Positions 8,930-16,656 of a stretch of DNA of 34,275 nucleotides are shown piece after piece; position 1 is the stretch's first letter; the number at the start of each line of letters is the position of its first letter. Origin of the DNA: Planctomycetaceae bacterium (GTDB lineage: Bacteria; Planctomycetota; Phycisphaerae; Phycisphaerales; SM1A02). The notes beneath the pieces are model-generated. The model was not told the origin of the DNA. It saw nothing but the letters and a program-made list of their open reading frames with translations, and ran no database searches. The stretch is taken from NCBI GenBank assembly GCA_021297815.1, contig JAJTGK010000043.1:9202-43476 (forward strand). The letters run 5' to 3'. Position numbers and translations under genes: made by a program.

Positions 8930-9964
8930 TCAGGTCTGCCACACGCTGCTCGCCCAGGTCAGGCCGCCGCCGAAGGCGACCAGCATGAAGGGCTTGCCTG
9001 GCGTGATCTTGCCTGCGCGCCACAGCTCGTCGAGGCACAAGGGCACGCTGCCCGCGCTCGAGTTGCCGTAGCGGTCGATGTTCACATAGATCTTCGAGGG
9101 GTCGATGTTCAGCTTCTCGCGCGCGGCGTCGATGATGCGCACATTCGACTGGTGGCAGATCACCTGGCTCACATCGTTTGGAGTGAGGCCCGTCTTCGCG
9201 AACGCGTCCTCCATGACATCCTTGAACTTCGTCACGGCGAAGCGGAAGACTTCCTTGCCGTTCATGCGAAGGCAGCCGAGGCGGATCGGATTCGCCGCAT
9301 CCTCGGCGGGAACATCGGATTCGCGGCGCGGGATGTAGAGCGCCTGCCAGCCCGAGCCGTCGGCGCCCATGTGCTGGTAGATGCAGCCGACGCGCGGATC
9401 GGGGTCGGCCTGGATGATCGCGCAGCCGGCGGCGTCGCCGAAGAGGATCGAGACCGCGCGGTCGGTGTAGTCGAGGATCGAGCTCATCGCCTCGGCGCCG
9501 ATCACGGCGACCGTGCGGGCGCGGCCCATGCGCACCATCGACTCCGCCACATTGAGCGCGTAGACGAAGCCGCTGCACGCGGCGCCGAGGTCGAACGCGG
9601 CGGCGTTGGTCGCGCCGATCGCACCTGCGATGCGGCAGGCGACCGACGGGCAGGTCATCTCCATCGTGACGGTGGCCACGACGACCAGGTCGAGGTCGGT
9701 GGGCTTCAGGCCCGAGCTCTCGAGCGCGCGCTCGAGCGCCCGCTGCGCGATGGTCGAGCAGCCCTCGGTGCGCAGGTCGAGCACGCGGCGCTCGCGGATG
9801 CCCGTGCGCTGCACGATCCACTCGTCGCTCGTGTCGAGCATGCGCTCGAAGTCCGCGTTGGTGAGGCGGCGGTCGGGAACGAACGAGCCCGTGCCGAGGA
9901 TGCGCACGCCGCGCGTCGGCGTCGGCGGAGGAGGAAGCATGCCGTTCGTCGAGGGCACGCTCAT
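8930..9964 (-). CDS. fabH: Beta-ketoacyl-ACP synthase III
   Basis: VRILGTGSFVPDRRLTNADFERMLDTSDEWIVQRTGIRERR; DLGAACSGFVYALN; ICHQSNVRIIDA; NIDRYGNSSAGSVP. Start ATG 9964 overlaps the plsX stop (ATGA). Confidence 0.96.
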   Translation of the reverse strand: MSVPSTNGMLPPPPTPTRGVRILGTGSFVPDRRLTNADFERMLDTSDEWIVQRTGIRERRVLDLRTEGCSTIAQRALERALESSGLKPTDLDLVVVATVTMEMTCPSVACRIAGAIGATNAAAFDLGAACSGFVYALNVAESMVRMGRARTVAVIGAEAMSSILDYTDRAVSILFGDAAGCAIIQADPDPRVGCIYQHMGADGSGWQALYIPRRESDVPAEDAANPIRLGCLRMNGKEVFRFAVTKFKDVMEDAFAKTGLTPNDVSQVICHQSNVRIIDAAREKLNIDPSKIYVNIDRYGNSSAGSVPLCLDELWRAGKITPGKPFMLVAFGGGLTWASSVWQT

Positions 9965-10989
9965 GCGGCGGGCTCTTGGATCGACTCGAGGCGGGCGTTG
10001 ATGATGTCGTTGAGCCCGCTCAGCACGAACTGACGCGAGCGGAGCACGGCGTTCGCCATCGTGCGCGCCACGCTCGAGCCGTGCGAGATCAGGCAGGTGC
10101 CGTTCACGCCGAGAAGCGGCGCGCCGCCGTACTCGTGGTAGTCGTGCTTCGCGTAGATCGCCTTCACGACGGGCTCGAGCCGCACGGCGAGCTCGGGGTC
10201 GGTCTCGAGGACCTGCGCGGCGATCGCCTGGAACAGGCCCTTCGAGAGGCCTTCCGCGAGCTTGATCATCACATTGCCGACGACGCCGTCGGTCACCACC
10301 ACATCGGCCTCGCCGTCGAAGACGCCGCGGCCTTCGACATAGCCGATGAAGTTCAGGTTCTCCGCGCCGCGCAGGAGGTCGCGGGCGACCTTCATCTCGC
10401 TCGTACCCTTCTGCTCCTCGCCGCCGACATTCATCAGCGCGACGCGCGGGTTCTTCATGCCGAGGATGCCGCGGGCGTACGCATCGCCCATCACGCCGTA
10501 CTGCGCGAGGTGCACGGGCTTCGGCTCGATGTTCGCGCCCACATCGATCAGGACGACGGGGCCGGCGAAGGTCGGCACGGTGACCGCGATGCCCGGGCGG
10601 ATCACATTGGGCAGGCGGCGCATGTACATCTGGCTCGCCGTGACGCACGCGCCCGTGTTGCCCGCGGAAACCCATGCATCGCAGCGGTTCGGGTGCTTCG
10701 GGCTCGAGTATTCGGCCGCGCGCGAGATCGAGCTGTCGCGCTTCGAGCGCACCGCCTCGACGGGCGGGTCATCCATGCCGATGACCTCGGAGCAGTGCAC
10801 GACCTCGATGCGCGCGCCAGGGCCGTTGGTCGAGACGCCGCGGTCCTTGATCGACTCCTCGATGAGGTCGCTGTGGCCGAAGAGGACGAGCGTGTCCTCG
10901 GCAGGAAGCTTCGGGAGCACCGAGAAGCAGCCCTTGAGGATCTCGTCGGGGGCGTTGTCGCCTCCCATCACGTCGACACCGATGCGCAT
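9961..10989 (-). CDS. plsX: Phosphate acyltransferase PlsX
   Basis: MRIGVDVMGGDNAPDEILKGCF; SAGNTGACVTASQMYMRRLPNVIRPGIAVTVPT; EYGGAPLLGVNGTCLISHGSS. Confidence 0.96.
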   Translation of the reverse strand: MRIGVDVMGGDNAPDEILKGCFSVLPKLPAEDTLVLFGHSDLIEESIKDRGVSTNGPGARIEVVHCSEVIGMDDPPVEAVRSKRDSSISRAAEYSSPKHPNRCDAWVSAGNTGACVTASQMYMRRLPNVIRPGIAVTVPTFAGPVVLIDVGANIEPKPVHLAQYGVMGDAYARGILGMKNPRVALMNVGGEEQKGTSEMKVARDLLRGAENLNFIGYVEGRGVFDGEADVVVTDGVVGNVMIKLAEGLSKGLFQAIAAQVLETDPELAVRLEPVVKAIYAKHDYHEYGGAPLLGVNGTCLISHGSSVARTMANAVLRSRQFVLSGLNDIINARLESIQEPAA

Positions 10990-11183
10990 GGCGAGTCTGT
11001 CCTTGCTGTGGGATCGGTCGAGGGTCGGTCGGACGCGGACCTTCGGGGCATGCGGCTCCGAGGGCCGTGGACTGCATGACGTCATGCAGACGAAGCCGCG
11101 CACCAGGCGGATCGCGGAGGTGCGCGGAGGGGAAGGTTACTCGACTGTGAAGAATCGTGCGCGAAGCACGCGCCGAGGCGAGA

Positions 11184-11372
11184 TCACGCGGTCGGCGACT
11201 TGCCGACCTTGATCTGCAGGCCTGGGCGCACATAGCCGCACGACGAGCACGCGGTGTGCGAGCGCTTGGCGGCGCCGCAGTTCGGGCAGAGGGTCGTGTG
11301 GGAAGCCTTGATCGCCTGATGGGCGCGACGGCGACGGGTACGGCCAGGCGAGCAGCGGAACGGAGGAACCAT
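11184..11372 (-). CDS. rpmF: 50S ribosomal protein L32
   Basis: 62 aa, MVPPFRCSPGRTRRRRAHQAIKASHTTLCPNCGAAKRSHTACSSCGYVRPG with the L32 CxxC zinc ribbon; upstream of plsX as commonly found. Confidence 0.93.
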   Translation of the reverse strand: MVPPFRCSPGRTRRRRAHQAIKASHTTLCPNCGAAKRSHTACSSCGYVRPGLQIKVGKSPTA

Positions 11373-11522
11373 GGTCGATCTCTCAATCGTTGCGGAGCGG
11401 GGAGCGGAGTCCTCGCGCCAAAGTGCAGAAGGGAAAGTCTAGTGAAACGCGCGTGCATGTCAAGGTTTCGGCGTCGTGTGGCGGTGGTCAGATAACCGCG
11501 CCCCGTGCGCGAGGCGATGCGC

Positions 11523-11528
11523 TACGCT
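11523..11528 (+). promoter_or_regulatory. Candidate -10 box TACGCT, 9 nt before the rnhA ATG
   Basis: GCGCTACGCTCCGCCCCCCATG; no Shine-Dalgarno; part of a recurrent pattern. Confidence 0.4.
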
Positions 11529-11537
11529 CCGCCCCCC

Positions 11538-11975
11538 ATGTCGAAGCCGAAGGCCGAACTCTTCACCGATGGCGCGTGCTCAGGCAATCCCGGGCCTGGC
11601 GGCTGGGGCTATGTGCTGCGTGTCGACGGCGTCGAGACCGAGGGTTCGGGCGGCGAGCGCGAGACGACGAACAACCGCATGGAGCTGCTCGGCGCGATCG
11701 AGGGCCTGCGTGCGCTCGCCGAGCCGCGCGAGGTGAGGCTCGTGAGCGACTCCCAATATGTGGTGAAGGGTCTTTCCGAGTGGATGGACGGTTGGAAGCG
11801 CCGCGGATGGCGCCGTAAGGAAGGCCCTGTGCTCAATGTCGAGCTCTGGAAGGAGCTCGACAGGCTGCGCGCGGTCCACACGATTCGGCCCGAGTGGGTG
11901 CGTGGGCACCAGGGTCACCCTGAGAACGAGCGCTGCGACCGTCTGGCGGTCGCGGTTATCAGCCAGTTCCGCTGA
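11538..11975 (+). CDS. rnhA: Ribonuclease HI
   Basis: [67 protein letters not shown]. Confidence 0.96.
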   Translation: MSKPKAELFTDGACSGNPGPGGWGYVLRVDGVETEGSGGERETTNNRMELLGAIEGLRALAEPREVRLVSDSQYVVKGLSEWMDGWKRRGWRRKEGPVLNVELWKELDRLRAVHTIRPEWVRGHQGHPENERCDRLAVAVISQFR

Positions 11976-12030
11976 TCGCGCGGAACTGCCGCGATTTCAG
12001 CCACTTCCTGACGAGACATCGCCGTGCGCC

Positions 12031-12059
12031 TTGCGTGGGGCGTGGCGTTTCGGTAGTCT
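12031..12059 (+). promoter_or_regulatory. Candidate sigma70-type promoter for rpsL (TTGCGT-N17-TAGTCT)
   Basis: TTGCGT 12031-12036, 17-bp spacer, TAGTCT 12054-12059, about 29 nt before the ATG. Confidence 0.5.
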
Positions 12060-12088
12060 TCTCGATCCCACTTCTCGCGAGTCACTCG

Positions 12089-12484
12089 ATGCCCACGATC
12101 AATCAGCTCGTCCGTAAGCCCCGCGTCGTCCAGGCCTCCAAGTCGAAGGTCAAGGACCTCGCCGCGTGCCCCCAGCGCCGCGGCGTGTGCCTGAATGTGA
12201 AGACGGTCACCCCGAAGAAGCCGAACTCGGCGCTTCGCAAGGTGTGCCGCGTGCGTCTCACGAACGGCAAGGAAGTCACGGCATACATCGGTGGCGAAGG
12301 CCACAACCTGCAGGAGCACTCGATCGTGCTCGTGCGCGGTGGCCGTGTGCGCGACCTTCCCGGCGTGCGCTACCACGTGGTGCGCGGCGCGCTCGACTGC
12401 CTCGGCGTCGATGGCCGCAAGAAGGGCCGCTCGCAGTACGGCGTGAAGAAGAAGGCCGCTGCGGCCGCGACCAAGAAGAAGTGA
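12089..12484 (+). CDS. rpsL: 30S ribosomal protein S12
   Basis: [12 protein letters not shown]...[74 protein letters not shown]. Confidence 0.98.
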   Translation: MPTINQLVRKPRVVQASKSKVKDLAACPQRRGVCLNVKTVTPKKPNSALRKVCRVRLTNGKEVTAYIGGEGHNLQEHSIVLVRGGRVRDLPGVRYHVVRGALDCLGVDGRKKGRSQYGVKKKAAAAATKKK

Positions 12485-12516
12485 TGAAGCGATCGCGCGG
12501 CGATCGAACGACATAG

Positions 12517-12587
12517 CCCCCGAGGTGGCTCGGGGGAGCTGAGTAATCGCGGATCCGAACCCAGGGAATGCCCATCTCCCATCCGCG
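12517..12587 (+). promoter_or_regulatory. Structured rpsL-rpsG intercistronic region (two hairpins)
   Basis: CCCCCGAG-GTGG-CTCGGGGG (12517-12536) and CGCGGAT (12548-12554) pairing with ATCCGCG (12581-12587). Confidence 0.5.
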
Positions 12588-12641
12588 GTGAAGAGCGGCC
12601 GAGGCGAACCCGCCAAGGCCTTCAGCCACAGGAGTGTTCAC

Positions 12642-13139
12642 ATGGCCCGTCATTTCAAGCGTCCCGACGATGTGTGGCTCAAGCCCGATCCGCGCTTCCA
12701 GGACAAGGTCCTGTCGAAGTTCATCAATTGCGTGATGATCGGCGGCGAGAAGGCCACCGCCCAGCGCTGCGTGTACGGCGCGCTCGAGGCGATCCAGACC
12801 CGCCTCGACAAGGAGAAGAGCGAGACGCTGCCGCGTTCGTCGATCGAGCTGTTCCACCTGGCGCTCGAGAATGTGCGCCCTGCGGTCGAAGTCCGCTCGA
12901 AGCGCGTCGGTGGCGCGAACTACCAGGTCCCGATGCAGCTCAACAAGCGCCGCCAGCAGTCGCTGTCGTTCCGCTGGCTCATCGAGGCCGCGCGCGAGGA
13001 GAAGGGCCGCCCGATGCACCTTCGCCTGGCGAAGGAACTGTGGGACGCCGCCAAGAACGAAGGCAAGGCCGTGACCACGAAGGAAAACACCCACCGCATG
13101 GCCGACGCCAACAAGGCGTTCGCGCACTTCGCGTGGTGA
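12642..13139 (+). CDS. rpsG: 30S ribosomal protein S7
   Basis: MARHFKRPDDVWLKPDPRFQDKVLSKFINCVMIGGEKATAQRCVYGALE...NVRPAVEVRSKRVGGANYQVPMQLNKRRQQSLSFRWLIEAARE; AGGAG upstream. Confidence 0.97.
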   Translation: MARHFKRPDDVWLKPDPRFQDKVLSKFINCVMIGGEKATAQRCVYGALEAIQTRLDKEKSETLPRSSIELFHLALENVRPAVEVRSKRVGGANYQVPMQLNKRRQQSLSFRWLIEAAREEKGRPMHLRLAKELWDAAKNEGKAVTTKENTHRMADANKAFAHFAW

Positions 13140-13187
13140 GCGCGAGTTTGAGCGCGAGCAACGCGTGATTGAGCGCGAGCAACTTTC

Positions 13188-13220
13188 ATCGGCGGCCCTG
13201 AACGGGCCGCCGATTTCTTT
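13188..13220 (+). terminator. Intrinsic terminator after rpsG
   Basis: ATCGGCGGCCC-TGAAC-GGGCCGCCGAT followed by TTCTTTG. Confidence 0.8.
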
Positions 13221-13267
13221 GCTCGCTTTGGTGCTCGGGGCGCGTGGGTGCTTGCGGCGGTGCGGAT

Positions 13268-13500
13268 CGTCGGGCTTCGCCCGACGCATCGAGCCGAGAC
13301 TGGGGGATCTTGCGACCCAGTGGCTTCGCACTGGGCACCCGTCGCGCGGAGCGCGACGGCGTCGTGCCGAGGTCGGAGGATCGGCATGAGGACCACCGAA
13401 ACCGCCGCCGGCCCTTGGCCGGCGGGTGCCCAGTGCGGAGCCACTGGGTCGCCCCGTTTCAGAATCTCGCGAGGGCGCGCGCGCGGAGCGCGCGGTCCTC
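13268..13500. repeat. Nested palindrome array (REP/BIME-like or structured RNA)
   Basis: 30-bp inverted repeat with one mismatch: GCGACCCAGTGGCTTCGCACTGGGCACCCG (13312-13341) versus CGGGTGCCCAGTGCGGAGCCACTGGGTCGC (13423-13452). Each arm is itself a CCCAGTG/CACTGGG hairpin; further hairpins lie inside and beside it. Confidence 0.75.
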
Positions 13501-13581
13501 CGCCATCCCGATCACCCGGCCCCGTCGGGAACCTCGGACCTCAGGATCCGAGATACTTGGGAGATATCCCCATCTAGACCT

Positions 13582-13609
13582 TTGTGCGTCCGCGCCCGAC
13601 CAGTACCGT
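13582..13609 (+). promoter_or_regulatory. Candidate promoter of the first H-NOX gene (TTGTGC-N16-TACCGT)
   Basis: TTGTGC 13582-13587, 16-bp spacer, TACCGT 13604-13609, 6 nt before ATG 13616. Confidence 0.45.
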
Positions 13610-13615
13610 GCCTGC

Positions 13616-14188
13616 ATGTACGGACTCATCAACCGCGCCGTCGAGGACCTCGTGCGCAGCAAGTTCGGTGCCGACGCCTGGCACCGCATCCGCACCCGCG
13701 CGGGCCTCCCCGACGAGCCGTTCGTCACAATGCAGAAGTACGACGACAAGTCGACCTACGACCTCGTCGGAGCCGCAAGCGCTGAGCTCGGTGCGCCGGC
13801 AGAGGCGATCCTTGAGGAGTTCGGCTTTTTCTGGACGGTTTACAGCGCCAACGCGGGCTACGGCGAGTTGCTGAAGTCGGTCGGCCGAACGCTGCCCGAG
13901 TTCCTCGGCAACCTCGACCAGATGCACGCGCGCATCAAGATCTCGTTTCCCGAGCTCGACCCGCCGAGCTTCGCCGTGTTCGACCGGACTCCGTCGAGCC
14001 TGAAGCTGCGCTACTACTCCGACCGCGCGGGCCTCGCGCCGCTTGTCCGCGGCATGCTCCGCGGCCTCGGCGACCGCTTCATGGTCGACATCGAGATGAC
14101 CAACCATCGCGTCGAGGACAACGGCCGCGCGCACGATCTGTTCGATGTCTCATGGAAGGAACGAGCAGGCGCACCGTCGCGCGCCTGA
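13616..14188 (+). CDS. H-NOX (HNOB) heme nitric oxide/oxygen-binding domain protein, copy 1
   Basis: MYGLINRAVEDLVRSKFGADAWHRIRTRAG; NLDQMHARIKISFPEL (proximal His region); LKLRYYSDRAGL (YxSxR heme-propionate motif). Confidence 0.9.
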   Translation: MYGLINRAVEDLVRSKFGADAWHRIRTRAGLPDEPFVTMQKYDDKSTYDLVGAASAELGAPAEAILEEFGFFWTVYSANAGYGELLKSVGRTLPEFLGNLDQMHARIKISFPELDPPSFAVFDRTPSSLKLRYYSDRAGLAPLVRGMLRGLGDRFMVDIEMTNHRVEDNGRAHDLFDVSWKERAGAPSRA

Positions 14189-14235
14189 GGCGCCTGAGAC
14201 ACCGTCTCCGCCAAGTTCGATACGCTACCCCGACC

Positions 14236-14802
14236 ATGTACGGACTCATCAACAAGGCCGTCGAGGGACTCGTCCGCAGCAAGTTCGGCGACGATGCGTG
14301 GAATCGCATCCGCACGCGCGCGGGCCTGCCCGACGAGCCCTTCGTCTCGATGGAGCAGTACGACGACAAGACGACCTATGACCTCGTGGGCGCCGCGAGC
14401 GTGGAGCTTGGTGCGCCCGCCGAGGCGATCCTCGAGGAGTTCGGCAGGTTCTGGACCGTCTACACCGCGGAGGCGGGCTACGGCGAACTGATGCGCAGCG
14501 CGGGCCACAACCTGCCCGATTTCCTGCGCAACCTCGACCAGCTGCACACCCGCGTGCGCCTCTCGTTCCCGCATCTCAAGCCGCCGAGCTTCTCGGTGTC
14601 GAACGAGAAGGCCGCAAGCCTCGACCTGCACTACTACTCCGACCGCCCAGGTCTCGCGCCGCTCGTGGTCGGGCTGCTCAAGGGCCTGGCCGAACGGTTC
14701 TCGGTGCAGGTCACCGTATCGTGGCGGCGGGTCGATGGCGTCGAGCGCCCGCATGACCTGTTCCATGTCTCGTGGACATCGAAGGGTGGCGGGCCCTCGT
14801 GA
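14236..14802 (+). CDS. H-NOX (HNOB) heme-binding domain protein, copy 2
   Basis: MYGLINKAVEGLVRSKFGDDAWNRIRTRAG; NLDQLHTRVRLSFPHL; LDLHYYSDRPGL (YxSxR); close paralogue of copy 1. Confidence 0.9.
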   Translation: MYGLINKAVEGLVRSKFGDDAWNRIRTRAGLPDEPFVSMEQYDDKTTYDLVGAASVELGAPAEAILEEFGRFWTVYTAEAGYGELMRSAGHNLPDFLRNLDQLHTRVRLSFPHLKPPSFSVSNEKAASLDLHYYSDRPGLAPLVVGLLKGLAERFSVQVTVSWRRVDGVERPHDLFHVSWTSKGGGPS

Positions 14803-16547
14803 GCGGCGTTCCGCGTCAGCCATCCGATCGATCCGGGGCCCGGCAGGGCGGTCCGTTCGGGCCGCCCGATTCGTCGGACCTGCCGCTTGTCCGCGCGCTC
14901 TTCCCGTTCTGCTTCGCGGTCGACGCGAGCATGCGCGTGGTGATGACGGGCGCGCGCTGGGACCGCTACACCTCGGAGCTTCGCCCAGGCGTCGGCTTCT
15001 TCGAGGTCTTTTCGATCGACCGCCCCGTCGGCGTGCAAGACGCGGCGGGCCTCGCCGCACGCACCGCCGATGTGTTTCTGCTCACGCTGAACTCGCGCCC
15101 CGCATTCAGGCTGCGCGGCCAGTTCGTGCCGCGCCGCGCACCCGATGGCAGCGCGCAGTACCTCTTCGTCGGTGGTCCGTGGCTCACGCGCATCGCCGAC
15201 ATGCATGCGCTCGATCTCGAGCTCGACGACTTCCCCCCGCATGATCCGCGCGGCGACTTCCTCGTGCTGCTCCAGACGCAGGAGTCGACGCTCGGCGACC
15301 TGAAGGCGCTGACCACGCGCCTGCGCTCGACCGCGTCGGCGCTCGAGGCGCGCACACGCGAGACGGAGCGCGAGATGGAGCTGCGCGCGCGACTCGAGGC
15401 GCAGCTGCGCCAGAGCCAGAAGATGGAGGCCGTCGGCCGCCTCGCGGGCGGCATCGCGCACGACTTCAACAACATCCTGATGGCGATCCACGGCTATGCG
15501 GCGCTCTCGCTGTCGCGGCTTTCGCCGGCGGATCCGACCAGGGGCTGGATCGAGCAGATCCGCGCCGCCGCCGACCGCGCCGCCGCGCTGACGCGGCAGC
15601 TGCTCGCCTTCAGCCGCCAGCAGGTGCTGCGGCCCGCGGCGATCGACCTCGCGAAGGAGATCCGCGAGATCGAGACGCTGCTGCGGCCGCTCGTCGGCGA
15701 GCGGGTCGACCTGCGCGTGACGGTCGCGGAGGAGCTCGGCTACGCGTGGGCCGACGCGAACGCGCTGCAGCAGATCGTGATGAACCTCGCGATCAACGCG
15801 CGCGACGCGATGCCCGACGGCGGGGTCGTCGAGATCGGCGTGCGGATCCACGAGGGTTCGCCGAGCGGCTCGCTGCGCGAGGGCGGGTTCATCGAGCTCG
15901 CCGTGCGCGACACGGGCACTGGCATGACCGAGGAGACGAAGGCGCGCCTCTTCGAGCCGTTCTTCACCACCAAGGAAGTCGGCAAGGGCACGGGCCTCGG
16001 GCTCGCCACCGTGTACGGGCTCGTCGAGCAATGCGGCGGCGCGATCGAGGTCGAGACCGAGCTTGGCAAGGGTTCGACCTTCCGCGTGCTGCTGCCGCGT
16101 GTCGAGCGCGAGGCGCCCGCCGATGCCCGCGCCACCGCGTCGACCGAGGGCGGGCGCGGCGAGCGCATCCTGCTTGTCGAGGACGAGCCGCTGGTGCGTC
16201 GCGTGCTCGACCAGATCCTCACGCGCGCGGGGTACCAGGTGGTGTCGAGCGGCGATTCGGGCGAGGCGCTGGCGATCGCGCAGAAGGAGCGCGCGTTCGA
16301 CGCGCTCGTCACCGATGTCGTGATGCCTGGAATGCTCGGACCGCAGCTTGCGCGCAAGGTCGAGGAGTCGTGCGGCGCGATGCCGACGGTCTTCATGTCG
16401 GGCCACACCGACGACGAGTCGCTGCGCAAGGGCACGCTCGCCGCGCACCAGCGCTTCATGCCGAAGCCGTTCACGCCGACCGAGCTGCGCGAGATCGTGC
16501 GCGAGCTCTTGGCGTCGAGCAAGGGCATGCGCGCGCCCGTGATCTGA
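14772..16547 (+). CDS. HNOBA-coiled-coil-histidine kinase-receiver hybrid sensor protein
   Basis: [26 protein letters not shown]...[59 protein letters not shown]. His[20 protein letters not shown]. HATPase: [34 protein letters not shown]...[12 protein letters not shown]...FMSGH...PKPF. Start overlaps copy 2 by 31 nt; no TM segment seen. Confidence 0.88.
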   Translation: MDIEGWRALVSGVPRQPSDRSGARQGGPFGPPDSSDLPLVRALFPFCFAVDASMRVVMTGARWDRYTSELRPGVGFFEVFSIDRPVGVQDAAGLAARTADVFLLTLNSRPAFRLRGQFVPRRAPDGSAQYLFVGGPWLTRIADMHALDLELDDFPPHDPRGDFLVLLQTQESTLGDLKALTTRLRSTASALEARTRETEREMELRARLEAQLRQSQKMEAVGRLAGGIAHDFNNILMAIHGYAALSLSRLSPADPTRGWIEQIRAAADRAAALTRQLLAFSRQQVLRPAAIDLAKEIREIETLLRPLVGERVDLRVTVAEELGYAWADANALQQIVMNLAINARDAMPDGGVVEIGVRIHEGSPSGSLREGGFIELAVRDTGTGMTEETKARLFEPFFTTKEVGKGTGLGLATVYGLVEQCGGAIEVETELGKGSTFRVLLPRVEREAPADARATASTEGGRGERILLVEDEPLVRRVLDQILTRAGYQVVSSGDSGEALAIAQKERAFDALVTDVVMPGMLGPQLARKVEESCGAMPTVFMSGHTDDESLRKGTLAAHQRFMPKPFTPTELREIVRELLASSKGMRAPVI

Positions 16548-16656
16548 GCGGCGTTTCGCGGCGAAGGTCGGCCGTGCTTTTTCCGAAGAACTTTTGGTGG
16601 TCTTTTCGGGTTCGCCCTCGGCTGCGCCGTAGTCTCGCGCGCTCGGGAGGGAAGGT

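Noticed and set aside
13138-13183. Short GAGCGCGAG repeats after rpsG (possible CRISPR-like direct repeats)
   Set aside because: Units only 9-15 nt with irregular few-nt spacing; not a CRISPR array.
13244-13615. N-terminal extension of H-NOX copy 1 in the ORF track
   Set aside because: Extension translates the palindrome array and is absent from copy 2; ATG 13616 aligns exactly with copy 2 MYGLIN.
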